A stretch of 32,294 nucleotides of DNA from positions 1-32,294 of the forward strand of contig NZ_JAUOEK010000154.1 in the NCBI RefSeq assembly GCF_030540835.1, in the 5' to 3' direction. The DNA is from Flavivirga aquimarina (GTDB lineage: Bacteria > Bacteroidota > Bacteroidia > Flavobacteriales > Flavobacteriaceae). The translations under genes and the position numbers were made by a program. The notes beneath the pieces are model-generated. The model was not told the origin of the DNA and searched no databases. It worked only from the letters and a program-made list of their open reading frames with translations. Of this stretch, positions 15,071 through 23,052 are shown piece after piece. Position 1 is the first letter of the stretch. Each line of letters opens with the position of its first letter.

Positions 15071-16732
15071 ATGAAACCAAAATACTTATTTATTTTACTA
15101 ATCTCTTTTAATTTAGTTACCGTTCAAGCTCAATTGAGTGAAATTCAATCTCAAAAAATTGATAGTCTGTTTAATACATGGAATGAAGAAAATCATCCAG
15201 GAGGAACTCTTGGAATTATGCAAAACGGAAAAATCATCTACTCAAAAGCTTTTGGTTTAGCTAGTTTAGAATATCAAGTACCAAATACAATCGGAACAAT
15301 ATTTAACATAGCTTCAGTTTCTAAGCAGCTTACTGCTATGGGAATTGTATTACTTCATGAGAAAGGGAAACTATCTATAGATGATGACATACGCAAATAC
15401 TTACCTGATATGCCAGATTTTGGACATACCATTACCATACGCCATATGTTACATCACACAAGTGGTATGCGTAGTTTACACGCTATGCTTGGGTTAGCTG
15501 GTTGGCGAGATGGCGACCCTAGAACAAGCGAAGATTTGTATCGCTTTATGTTAAAGCAGAAGGAATTAAATTTCATCCCAGGTGATGAATATTTATATTG
15601 TAATACAGGCTATATACTCATGGCCAAAATCATTGAAAATGTTACAAAAGAAAAGTTTCCGCAATGGATGAAAGCCAATGTTTTTGACCCTTTACGTATG
15701 ACAGACACCTATGTAGAAGACAGATACGACCGTATAGTTCCAAATAATGCTACCTCATATTACGGAAGTAATGATGTTTTTTTTAGAGCAGTAGAATATT
15801 GGGGTTACGTAGGTTCTGGAAACGTACATTCAACAACAACAGACCTACTGAATTGGTTACAAAATTTTAGTACACCAACTTCAAATTGGAGTTCGGCTTT
15901 TGAAATGCTCAAGACTACTGACACACTTAATAATGGCAGTGAAAACAATTATGCTTTTGGTGTCAACTTTGGTAACTATAAAGCATATAATAAAATCTCA
16001 CATGGTGGTAGTATTGGTGGATTTAGAGCCTATGCAAGTCACTATCCTGAAGAACAACTCAGTATTGCGGTACTAACTAATTTCTCATCATCAAATTCAA
16101 GAGGTATCGAACGTAAAATTGCCAACATATTACTAAAAGATAAATCGAAAGCAACTCCGGAAATCGCTAAGGCTGAAATCTCAAAAAGTGTAATTAGCTT
16201 TCCTTTAGAACAACTAACCGGAAAATATGAAATCCAATCGGGAGTTATTGCGAATATTACTATAGAAAATGACTCTTTACATGTATTACAAGAATGGAAC
16301 AATTCTGAATATAATATTTACAAAACTAAAGGTAACACCTATCAAATCCCAAAAGAAGATAACGTTCAGTTTACGTTTTCTGAGTTAAAGGATAATGCAA
16401 CACAACTTCTTAGTGTAAATCAAAATGGCAGAAAAATCGATGCCAAAAGATATGTAGAGGAAGATTTATCAAGTATCTCTTTAAATGATTATGTAGGCAG
16501 ATTCTATAGTCCTGAACTTGAAAGCACATTAGATATTATTCTTAAAGAAGATCAATTGATTGGTCATCATGGAAGGCACGGTGACTTCCCAATGAAACTT
16601 CTAAGTACAGACGTCTTGGAAATTACAGGTTTTGCCTCGGTAGACGTGGTACGCGATGTTGAAAATGTAATTACTGGAATTAGAATTTCAAATGGAAGAG
16701 CAAGAAATGTTTTATTTGAGAAACAGAAATAA
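15071..16732 (+). CDS. serine hydrolase, beta-lactamase/D-Ala-D-Ala peptidase fold (class C-like, S12)
   Basis: The protein has 553 residues from ATG 15071; an upstream in-frame TTG at 15062 is less likely. The signal peptide ends near VQAQ (residue 21). The catalytic domain at about residues 25-360 has the SxxK nucleophile motif SVSK (Ser82, Lys85), the YxN motif in LYCNTGYIL (about residue 178), and HGGS in place of KTG (about 310). This set is found in esterase- and peptidase-like S12 members as well as beta-lactamases. A C-terminal beta domain follows (about 375-550). It probably cleaves a small peptide or ester outside the cytoplasm; antibiotic resistance cannot be claimed. It is the single gene of its cassette, whose ends match over ten bases: GTTGGCTTGA at 15027 and TCAAGCCAAC at 16740. 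Confidence 0.88.
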   Translation: MKPKYLFILLISFNLVTVQAQLSEIQSQKIDSLFNTWNEENHPGGTLGIMQNGKIIYSKAFGLASLEYQVPNTIGTIFNIASVSKQLTAMGIVLLHEKGKLSIDDDIRKYLPDMPDFGHTITIRHMLHHTSGMRSLHAMLGLAGWRDGDPRTSEDLYRFMLKQKELNFIPGDEYLYCNTGYILMAKIIENVTKEKFPQWMKANVFDPLRMTDTYVEDRYDRIVPNNATSYYGSNDVFFRAVEYWGYVGSGNVHSTTTDLLNWLQNFSTPTSNWSSAFEMLKTTDTLNNGSENNYAFGVNFGNYKAYNKISHGGSIGGFRAYASHYPEEQLSIAVLTNFSSSNSRGIERKIANILLKDKSKATPEIAKAEISKSVISFPLEQLTGKYEIQSGVIANITIENDSLHVLQEWNNSEYNIYKTKGNTYQIPKEDNVQFTFSELKDNATQLLSVNQNGRKIDAKRYVEEDLSSISLNDYVGRFYSPELESTLDIILKEDQLIGHHGRHGDFPMKLLSTDVLEITGFASVDVVRDVENVITGIRISNGRARNVLFEKQK

Positions 16733-16739
16733 AATATAC

Positions 16740-16834
16740 TCAAGCCAACGTGTATAATTAATTGCTTCTGATTTTCCTATCGGAAAATCCTTGCGGATTT
16801 TCACGCAACAAATCATACACAAAACGTTAGACAC
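16740..16834 (+). repeat. attC-like cassette junction, compact
   Basis: This is the cleanest example. The left core AGCCAAC is followed by GTGTATAATTAATTGC. The double inner hairpin runs GATTTTCC..GGAAAATCC..GGATTTTC, followed by GCAACAAATCATACAC and the right core GTTAGAC (16826), which fits GTTRRRY. The total is about 90 bp. Confidence 0.9.
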
Positions 16835-16850
16835 AGCTAAAAAATATCGA

Positions 16851-18132
16851 ATGAAAATACAAATTAAACTTTTCTCAATTGGACTTTTATTATGTACAGT
16901 AATTTCTTGTAAAGAATTCGAAAAAAACAATAGTCATCAAGAAATAGAGAAATACACAAATGAGATTTTTGATAGTTTGGTAAATATCAAGCGAGACTTA
17001 CATATGAATCCTGAACTATCGGGAAACGAAATAAGAACTTCTAAAATAGTGGCAGACTACCTTCTAGGTTTAGGTTTGGAAGTTAAGACAGATGTTTCTG
17101 GAAACACTGTAATTGGGAATATTGGAAGGGAATAAAAAAGGCAAGAAAATAGCTTGGAGAGCGGATATGGACGCCATTAAATTCAAAACAAATGACACCA
17201 GTAAATATCATTCCAAAAATAAAGGAATTGCTCATATGTGTGGACACGATGTTCATACAACTATTGGTTTAGGTATTGCTAACGTTTTGTCAAATCAAAA
17301 AGAAAACTTGGCAGGAACAGTGTATTTCATTTTTCAACCTTCCGAAGAGACATTTACAGGAGCGAAAGATTTAGTTGAGAATGGTCTTTTTGATATAATT
17401 GACCCTGATGAAATTTATGGACTTCATATCGACCCAGCGGAAAAAGGTACTGTTAATTCAAAACCCAAAGAACTGTTTGCTTATCAGAAAGCAATTAAAA
17501 TTAAATTAAAATCGGAAAATAATGAGAAAGAAATCAAAAGCTTTCTTACAGATATCATACAAGGGTTCGTTCGTAATGAACCAAACACTACACCTTGGTC
17601 TCTCGACTATTTAACCACCCCTCAAATGGGATTAGAGAATGAGGGAACCATTTACAGAGATTACTTTATTTTACAATATGCAGGACTTGAAAAGAAAAAT
17701 GATTCTATATTATTTGGTGCTAACTTTCTTGAAACAGATAAAGAAAAAATTGATAGTATTCCATTAATAATTAAAAGGAAAATTCTCAGCTCAAAATTTA
17801 AAAGTTCATTCATTTCAACTGAATATTCCGGTGGTAATCCAACAGTTTACAATGACCCAGAATTAACCAAAATTGCATTACAAACAATTGATAGTCTATA
17901 TGATAACAAATTGACTAAACCAATTTATGGACAAATACCCTATTTCAACGAAGATTTTATATACTATCAACAAAAAGTTCCAGGTGTAATGTTTCTTTTA
18001 GGCGGTTCAAATATGGAAAAAGGCACAATTTCAATGCCGCATACACCAGATTTTACTGTTGATGATGAAACTATCAAATTTGGCGTAAAGTGTTTTTCAT
18101 CTTTAGTCTTGGAAAGAACAAATAGTAAATAA
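16851..18132 (+). pseudogene. M20-family amidohydrolase/peptidase lipoprotein, frameshifted
   Basis: The N-terminal part (16851-17135) has a lipoprotein signal (LFSIGLLLCTVISC) and the opening of an M20D amidohydrolase (DLHMNPELSGNE). It runs out of frame after VIGN. The rest continues one frame over (17113-18132) with RADMDAI, HMCGHDVH (Zn ligands), QPSEET, a dimerisation-type middle region and NEDFIYYQQKVPGVMFLLG near the end. Removing one G from the GGG at about 17114-17116 restores one frame of about 427 residues, reading VIGILEGNKKGKKIAWRADM. This family removes acyl or amino-acid groups from amides. All metal ligands are otherwise kept, so the lesion may be recent or a sequencing error. 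Confidence 0.8.
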
Positions 18133-18140
18133 AGTACTAA

Positions 18141-18290
18141 GCACAACAAAGATGTATAAACGCAACCGTCAGAGTGTTTCAAAACCTCTTATTTTGGTTT
18201 TGGTATTCGGATAGGTATCTTTGAAAAATCTCAAATATGAGATTCTCAGAGAAGTAAAATTAGTTTTGAGACAGACTGCCGTTGTAACCC
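18141..18290 (+). repeat. attC-like junction, second class
   Basis: The left end is GCACAAC (18141-18147), then AAAGATGTATAAACGCAACC. The right end is GAGACAGACTGCC and the core GTTGTAACCC (18281-18290). It lacks the usual GGAAAATCC hairpin. Its ends resemble those of the junction at 21013-21164. Confidence 0.6.
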
Positions 18291-18318
18291 ATTACCTCAA
18301 AATTGTAATTAATACTAA

Positions 18319-19221
18319 ATGACTTCAAAAAAACTGATTACTAAAGGAGGATTCTTTATTTTTTCGTATATAACAGTAAGTGCTATATCTAACGTTTTTA
18401 TAAACCATACGACCAGATCAATAGACCCTATTGTAACATTATTTTATTCTTCAATCTTTACAATAATATTTTTTTCAATTTTGAATTTTGGAGAGTTGAA
18501 TAAAAATATATCATTAATAAAAGAAAATAAAAATTCGATTTTATGGCTTAACATTTTTAATGCAATAATTTGGGTTGTTATATTTTATAGCTTAAAAGTT
18601 TTAAGCCCTTCAGTATTCTCATGCCTATTTCTTGGTGCTATTCCGATTAACCTGTTTATCATTGGATTGCGGAATTCAAAAACAAGCAAAAAAAACAACT
18701 TTATCATTGCGACACTTTTATTTTCTATTTTTATTCTAATGCTATGCCTAGTTTATCAAGATGTTAGTGATGCAAATATTTCACAACTATTGAAATATGG
18801 AACTCTAGTTACAATTATTGGAGGTATTGTTGCTGCTTTTATTATGAATATATCTAAAAAACTAGCTGATAAGAAACTTCCCGCTTCACTAGTAGTTTCA
18901 CTAAGGTTTTATGGTTTATTAATAATTTCTATCATAATTATGATATCTAATCAATCACGATTTTTAATAAAACCAGCTGTACTTTTAGAACTGCTAGCAC
19001 TAGCTTTGACTTCAATGGCTTTTCCTCTTTTCCTATTACAAAAAGCATTAAAAACTTTAAATCCATTACATGTATCAATAATGATAACCATTATACCTAT
19101 TCTGACATATTTACTACAGATTTTAACAGGCTATTATTCCTTTTCAATTGCTAAATTTGGAATAACAATCTTGTTCTCTTTATTATTAATTATTTTGACT
19201 TATTTTAATAAAAAAGAATAA
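18319..19221 (+). CDS. EamA/DMT-type permease
   Basis: This integral membrane protein of 300 residues has about ten hydrophobic helices, beginning with GGFFIFSYITVSAISNVFI and ending FGITILFSLLLIILTYF. Length, helix number and the internal two-fold repeat (helices 1-5 and 6-10) fit the drug/metabolite transporter superfamily, which exports metabolites, amino acids or drugs. I see no residues that identify the substrate. The start ATG lies 38 bases after the core GTTGTAACCC. The cassette closes with GGGTTACAGC at 19225-19234, matching 9/10 of the start. Confidence 0.78.
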   Translation: MTSKKLITKGGFFIFSYITVSAISNVFINHTTRSIDPIVTLFYSSIFTIIFFSILNFGELNKNISLIKENKNSILWLNIFNAIIWVVIFYSLKVLSPSVFSCLFLGAIPINLFIIGLRNSKTSKKNNFIIATLLFSIFILMLCLVYQDVSDANISQLLKYGTLVTIIGGIVAAFIMNISKKLADKKLPASLVVSLRFYGLLIISIIIMISNQSRFLIKPAVLLELLALALTSMAFPLFLLQKALKTLNPLHVSIMITIIPILTYLLQILTGYYSFSIAKFGITILFSLLLIILTYFNKKE

Positions 19222-19224
19222 AAC

Positions 19225-19356
19225 GGGTTACAGCCGTATAAAGTTAATGTGGGTTTTTATGGCTTAAAGAACTCGGATTTGAAATAGGAAAAGAAATTGA
19301 AATTAATTGACCATTACGCTGACTAACAAAAAGAATAGAACGTAACTACGCCCAAC
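19225..19356 (+). other. attC-like left arm followed by a cassette remnant
   Basis: GGGTTACAGCCGTATAAAGTTAATG is a left arm. It runs without a right arm into about 100 bases that read WLKELGFEIGKEIEIN and a stop, apparently the tail of a lost cassette gene. That gene's own site begins at GCCCAAC (19350-19356). The resemblance to SymE-type toxin C-termini is weak. Confidence 0.45.
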
Positions 19357-19482
19357 AAATGTATAATTCATTGCTTCTGATTTTCCTCTCGGAAAATCCT
19401 CGAACTTTTGCTATCTTCGTTTCTTAATCTGAAAATCCTTACGGATTTTCACGCAACAAATCATACATAAACCGTTGTTTGT
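19350..19482 (+). repeat. attC-like cassette junction
   Basis: The left core is GCCCAAC (19350-19356), then AAATGTATAATTCATTGC. Two inner hairpins follow, GATTTTCC..GGAAAATC and GAAAATCC-TTAC-GGATTTTC. The right arm is GCAACAAATCATACAT and the core GTTGTTTGT is at 19474-19482. Confidence 0.85.
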
Positions 19483-19486
19483 AATT

Positions 19487-19545
19487 ATGACTCGTCCTGA
19501 ATAAAGGATGCATAATTTTAAACATTATGTACAAAAATGAACCAT
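19487..19545. mobile_element. solo end of an insertion sequence
   Basis: The block starts TGACTCGTCCTGA and continues for about 55 bases closely resembling 31159-31215 (shared ATAATTT and ACA..ATTATGTA.AAAA). Neither place has a transposase. It looks like the terminal segment left by the same kind of IS, here just after the attC core and ahead of the next gene. Confidence 0.45.
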
Positions 19546-19578
19546 TTAAAACAAATTAAAATGACAAAAACAAAAACC

Positions 19579-20004
19579 ATGAACAAATTATTCTTAACCT
19601 TATTAATTGGAGTTTTATTTTCTTGCAGTAGCGATAATAATGACAATGAGCCTGAACAAAGTAGTATTCTTGGAACTTGGAAAATAGTGTCTCTGACTTC
19701 AAATGGAACTGAAGAATTACAAGACGAATTAAATTATGCTGATATATGTTATTGGACTGAAATATATACACAAACAACCGTTACGGACATTGATTTTTCA
19801 GGAACTGATTGTACAACGGAAACTGTAGGTGAAACGTTATCATATACAATAGATGGAACTACTCTCTCTTATATAACAGGAGACCAAGTTGACGTATCTT
19901 TGGAAATCATTGAATTAACTAGTACGACTTTAAAACTTCAAGACTCATTTGAGGAATTAGGAGAAGATTATGTTGATATTTACACCTACACAAAAGTAGA
20001 ATAA
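19579..20004 (+). CDS. lipocalin-like lipoprotein
   Basis: The frame is open from ATG 19537, but the lipoprotein signal MNKLFLTLLIGVLFSCSSD fits a start at 19579 (19561 is also possible), giving about 141 residues. After an Asp/Asn-rich linker comes SSILGTWKIVSL, the first strand of small lipocalin-like domains (GTW motif). The mature protein contains further alternating strands, and Cys residues in YADICYWTE and GTDCTTE may form a disulfide. It is an outer-membrane or periplasmic lipoprotein, perhaps binding a small ligand. Its cassette start (GTTGTTTGTAATTA) and end (AACTACACACAAGC, before 20020) match only partly. Confidence 0.78.
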   Translation: MNKLFLTLLIGVLFSCSSDNNDNEPEQSSILGTWKIVSLTSNGTEELQDELNYADICYWTEIYTQTTVTDIDFSGTDCTTETVGETLSYTIDGTTLSYITGDQVDVSLEIIELTSTTLKLQDSFEELGEDYVDIYTYTKVE

Positions 20005-20007
20005 AAA

Positions 20008-20143
20008 CTACACACAAGCCGTATAAAAATAATTGCGGTTTAGTCTAAAACAAGGGTAGTTGCGTATTTGCTACATCTGATTTTTCTTCGGAAAATCCTC
20101 GCAAGCAAACTCGCAACTATTCTTATATATAAACGTTAGCTAC
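20008..20143 (+). repeat. attC-like cassette junction
   Basis: The left end is ACACACAAGC (about 20010-20019). The arm GTATAAAAATAATTGCG pairs with CGCAACTATTCTTATAT on the right. The inner hairpin is GATTTTTCTTCGGAAAATC. The right core GTTAGCTAC is at 20135-20143. Confidence 0.8.
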
Positions 20144-20280
20144 AATCCTCATAGACTCCAAAAGAGTCTTTAGTACTATGGCTAACGAAGATGAGAAAAA
20201 TGAGATAAAAAACAACTAATTTTAAATTATTGATTTTGAACATAATAATTTTACGTTAGTCAGAATTTAACCCAACCATT
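20135..20280 (+). repeat. ORF-less mini-cassette, copy 2
   Basis: This is the same unit as 8942-9062, with the hairpin AGACTC-CAAAA-GAGTCT, TGGCTAAC at 20179-20186, and an AT-rich tail to the core GTTAGTCAG at 20255. From 20144 to 20280 it is identical to copy 3, including 20-odd bases past the core. Confidence 0.75.
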
Positions 20281-20281
20281 A

Positions 20282-21007
20282 ATGTTCTGGAATAAAAAGA
20301 AAAAATTACCAATTACCGAAGAAGATAAAATTTGGGTTGACGAAGACTTAAATTGGTTAAAAACGGAATTCGGACAAGAGCATTTTATGGGAATCCGAAC
20401 AGTAACCCCAACAAAGGATTTTTATAAACGGACTTTTGACGGGACGGAAAAAGATGCGGAATTCATTCTTGAGCGGACAATGGGATTGATGAATATCCAA
20501 AATGTGAATATAAAATTGGACTTTTTCTCTGACTCGCCTATCGAAATGGCAGACGGGACAATTTTGACAACATCAGCCGACTTAAATGGAAGTTGGAAAA
20601 GTGCAAGCGGAACTTATGAACAAACGGAAAATGGAACTGTAATTTCAATCGAGCAAGGACAATTAAAAAATCCGATTTCATTGATTGCAACAATTTCTCA
20701 CGAATTAGCTCATCAAATCTTACTTGGTGAAAACCGAATTGAAGAAAATGATGAATTCTTAACTGACTTTACAGCCATTGTTTATGGCTTTGGAATCTTT
20801 ATTGGGAATTCTCGTTTTCAATTCAGCTCTCAAGGATTTGGCTGGCAATCAAGTAGTCAGGGGTATTTGCCTGAACAAATAATTGCCTATGTTATGGCTT
20901 GGTTATCGAAAGAGCGAAATGAAAAAACGGATTATAGCCAATATTTGAACAAATCAATGAAAAAATATTTTGACAAAAGTATAGATTGGTTAACCGAAAA
21001 TGAATAG
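20282..21007 (+). CDS. HELAH-motif protein, possible zinc metallopeptidase
   Basis: The protein has 241 residues without a signal peptide, so it acts in the cytoplasm. Residues about 138-145 read SHELAHQI, the HExxH zinc-binding pattern (His140, Glu141, His144), in a helix. A downstream acidic stretch (EENDEFLTDFTAIVYGFG, residues about 154-171) contains candidate third ligands in the manner of Glu-zincins. I cannot name the family. It may be a stress or toxin-related protease, or a non-catalytic zincin. The ATG follows the mini-cassette copy 2 by two bases. Downstream is a second-class attC site beginning at 21013. Confidence 0.7.
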   Translation: MFWNKKKKLPITEEDKIWVDEDLNWLKTEFGQEHFMGIRTVTPTKDFYKRTFDGTEKDAEFILERTMGLMNIQNVNIKLDFFSDSPIEMADGTILTTSADLNGSWKSASGTYEQTENGTVISIEQGQLKNPISLIATISHELAHQILLGENRIEENDEFLTDFTAIVYGFGIFIGNSRFQFSSQGFGWQSSSQGYLPEQIIAYVMAWLSKERNEKTDYSQYLNKSMKKYFDKSIDWLTENE

Positions 21008-21012
21008 AAAAC

Positions 21013-21164
21013 TACTTACAACAAAGATGTATGACCGCAATTACGGCGGATTCGACTACGTCTGAATCCACTCGGAATTGCTAATACTAACGTCAGTGCT
21101 AAACCGAAAATAAACACTAATAACCCATAACTAACGGTTATACGAGACAGTCTGTCGTTGGCAT
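21013..21164 (+). repeat. attC-like junction, second class
   Basis: The left end is TACTTACAAC (21013-21022), followed by AAAGATGTATGACCGCAA. The right end is GTTATACGAGACAGTCTGTC and the core GTTGGCAT (21157-21164). GACAG-T-CTGTC is a local palindrome. Both ends are shared with 18141-18290, and no GGAAAATCC hairpin is present. Confidence 0.65.
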
Positions 21165-21364
21165 TAATTTCGCATATCAATAAACACCACCATTCTGATT
21201 TAAAGTAACTTCTTTCCAAAAATATCAAAAACAACTCCCGAAAATACTATTATGACAATGCATTGACAAATTAATGGCGTAAAAAAGACGTTATAAATTT
21301 TCGCATTGACGGTATTATAACAATATCTAAACCATACATTTGAAAAATTAAAAATGAATTCTAT
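21165..21364. other. leader between attC core and HTH gene
   Basis: These 200 bases have no ORF. They start TAATTTCGC after the core GTTGGCAT and contain two similar stretches (GCATTGACAAATTAATG, GCATTGACGGTATTATAAC) that could be promoter or binding elements. No stronger signal is visible. Confidence 0.35.
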
Positions 21365-21808
21365 ATGAAAAATTTAGAACTTTCAATAGTAATAAAAAAG
21401 TTGAGAACAGATAAAGATTTTTCACAGGAAAAATTAAGTGAAAAATCAGGCTTAAGCCTAAGAACAATTCAAAGATTGGAAAATGGAGAAACCGAACCAC
21501 GAGGCGATACATTAAAAAGATTAATAAATGCTTTAGAATTACCTACAGATTATTTTAATAAATTAAACCAATGTGAGAAAGACGTTAAAATCTCTACTAA
21601 TATTAAACGAAGAACAATTCCATGGTATATAATAGGTTTCACGATTATTGGAAGTTCTTTTGGTTTTATTTTAGGACTAGTTTTAGTGAATTTAAAAATT
21701 ATTCCAATAAATGATATTAGTCTTGCTTTAGTAATTTCAATTGGTATTTTATTTGGTTCAATTGGTATCGTTATAGGAAATACTTTTGAGAAGAGATACA
21801 ATAAATAA
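21365..21808 (+). CDS. XRE-type HTH protein with two C-terminal membrane helices
   Basis: The protein has 147 residues. Residues about 6-60 form a Cro/CI-type helix-turn-helix: IKKLRTDKDFSQEKLSEKSG, then LSLRTIQRLENGETEPRGD with the recognition helix. A short linker leads to KRRTIPWYIIG and two hydrophobic segments (about 86-108 and 118-139), so the regulator is probably tethered to the inner membrane. The protein at 31338 has the same HTH and the same K-R-x-T-I-x-W-Y junction before its membrane segment. It may control the TlpA-like gene 48 bases downstream. Confidence 0.83.
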   Translation: MKNLELSIVIKKLRTDKDFSQEKLSEKSGLSLRTIQRLENGETEPRGDTLKRLINALELPTDYFNKLNQCEKDVKISTNIKRRTIPWYIIGFTIIGSSFGFILGLVLVNLKIIPINDISLALVISIGILFGSIGIVIGNTFEKRYNK

Positions 21809-21855
21809 CTTAACCAAACTTACCGTCAAATTCTAACCGTTTGAAAAAATGTGCT

Positions 21856-23028
21856 ATGAAAATACAAACAAAAATTATTATATTATTTGCCTTAATTGGA
21901 AATATAACTTCCTGCTCAAAAAAACATAATATCAAAGCAAATATTTCAGGGTTAGGCAATGACACTATTTATATAGAAAATTATAAAATATCCAATATTG
22001 AAGATGACCCTATTTTAGATACTATCTACTCTAAAAATGGAGAATTCTCATACAACTTACCAATTAATGAACCTCTTATTTCTATAATTTCTCCAAAAAA
22101 AAGTGAATTTATTCGATTAAACAAGACTCCTTATCGGCCAACCCAAAAATCAATAATATTAATATTAAAACCAGAGGATAATATTAACATTAATGGTAAA
22201 CTTGAAAAATTTAATCTTCAATACAAAGTAACTGGTTCATCTATAAATATGTCTTATGCTATTTTGAGAGAAAAATATGCTCAGTCAAATAAAGCATATA
22301 TAGAAACTGAGCTAAGAATTGATACTTTAATGTTCAACAAAGGAGATAGAGAAGAAATTAATGTTCTTTTCAAAAAACGAAATGAATATTCTAACATTGC
22401 GAGGAATATCCAACTGAACTATATAAAAAGTAATTGGGACAAAAACCTATCTGCATTTTATTTAACAAGACAACCATTAGATACTTTAGGTAAATATTTT
22501 GAAAGATTGGATAAATCAGTAAAAAATGGAATGTTTCAAAATTTGTTGAATTATCAATGTAACAGATTTAAAAAATACATCAAAGTTAGAGAAGCTGAAT
22601 TAAATATTAAAGTTGGAGAAAAATCTCCAAAATTTTCTCTACAAAATATAAATGGAGAAAAAATAACAATAGATTATTCAGGTAATAAATTTATAATACT
22701 CGATTTTTGGGGAAGTTGGTGCGCTCCTTGTATTTCTGGATTCCCTAAAATGAAAGAATATTTTAATAAATATAATAATCAGATTAGTTTTATTGGAATT
22801 GCTTGTAATGACAAAGAAGATAAATGGAAAAATGCTGTGGAGAAATATGACCTAAAATGGGAAAACCTTATAAATAATAATGATATAAATAAAGATGTTT
22901 CAGTAATGTATGGTATTAAAGGATATCCAACAAAAATTATTATTAATTCTAACGGAATTATCGAAGGAATATTTAATGGAGAGGGAGATGATTTTTATAA
23001 GAAACTAGATAATTTAATGGGAAACTAA
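21856..23028 (+). CDS. TlpA-like thioredoxin lipoprotein with DUF4369-type N-terminus
   Basis: Starting at ATG 21856 (an in-frame TTG at 21841 is less likely) the product has 390 residues. The lipoprotein signal IIILFALIGNITSC precedes an N-terminal domain with KANISGLGNDTIYIEN, typical of DUF4369 in Bacteroidota redox lipoproteins. A helical linker follows, then an AhpC/TSA-thioredoxin domain from about residue 255. The redox motif is FWGSWCAPC, with cysteines at about 289 and 292, and the cis-Pro region is GIKGYPTKIII. It is likely a periplasmic disulfide reductase or oxidoreductase. It resembles the protein at 12324 in plan but is much shorter. Confidence 0.87.
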   Translation: MKIQTKIIILFALIGNITSCSKKHNIKANISGLGNDTIYIENYKISNIEDDPILDTIYSKNGEFSYNLPINEPLISIISPKKSEFIRLNKTPYRPTQKSIILILKPEDNININGKLEKFNLQYKVTGSSINMSYAILREKYAQSNKAYIETELRIDTLMFNKGDREEINVLFKKRNEYSNIARNIQLNYIKSNWDKNLSAFYLTRQPLDTLGKYFERLDKSVKNGMFQNLLNYQCNRFKKYIKVREAELNIKVGEKSPKFSLQNINGEKITIDYSGNKFIILDFWGSWCAPCISGFPKMKEYFNKYNNQISFIGIACNDKEDKWKNAVEKYDLKWENLINNNDINKDVSVMYGIKGYPTKIIINSNGIIEGIFNGEGDDFYKKLDNLMGN

Positions 23029-23052
23029 AAAAGAACAAGATAAAAAACTGTT

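Noticed and set aside
15071-16732. Antibiotic-resistance beta-lactamase
   Set aside because: SxxK, YxN and HGG are shared with many esterases and peptidases; the size and C-terminal domain do not point to a true beta-lactamase.
741-20143. Repeated GGAAAATCC/GGATTTTCC hairpins considered as CRISPR or REP-type repeats
   Set aside because: Spacing is irregular, whole genes lie between copies, and each hairpin is the centre of a larger paired structure with GTT/AAC ends.
21016-21234. 72-codon minus-strand frame
   Set aside because: It lies antisense over an attC-like site and has no start signal or protein-like features.
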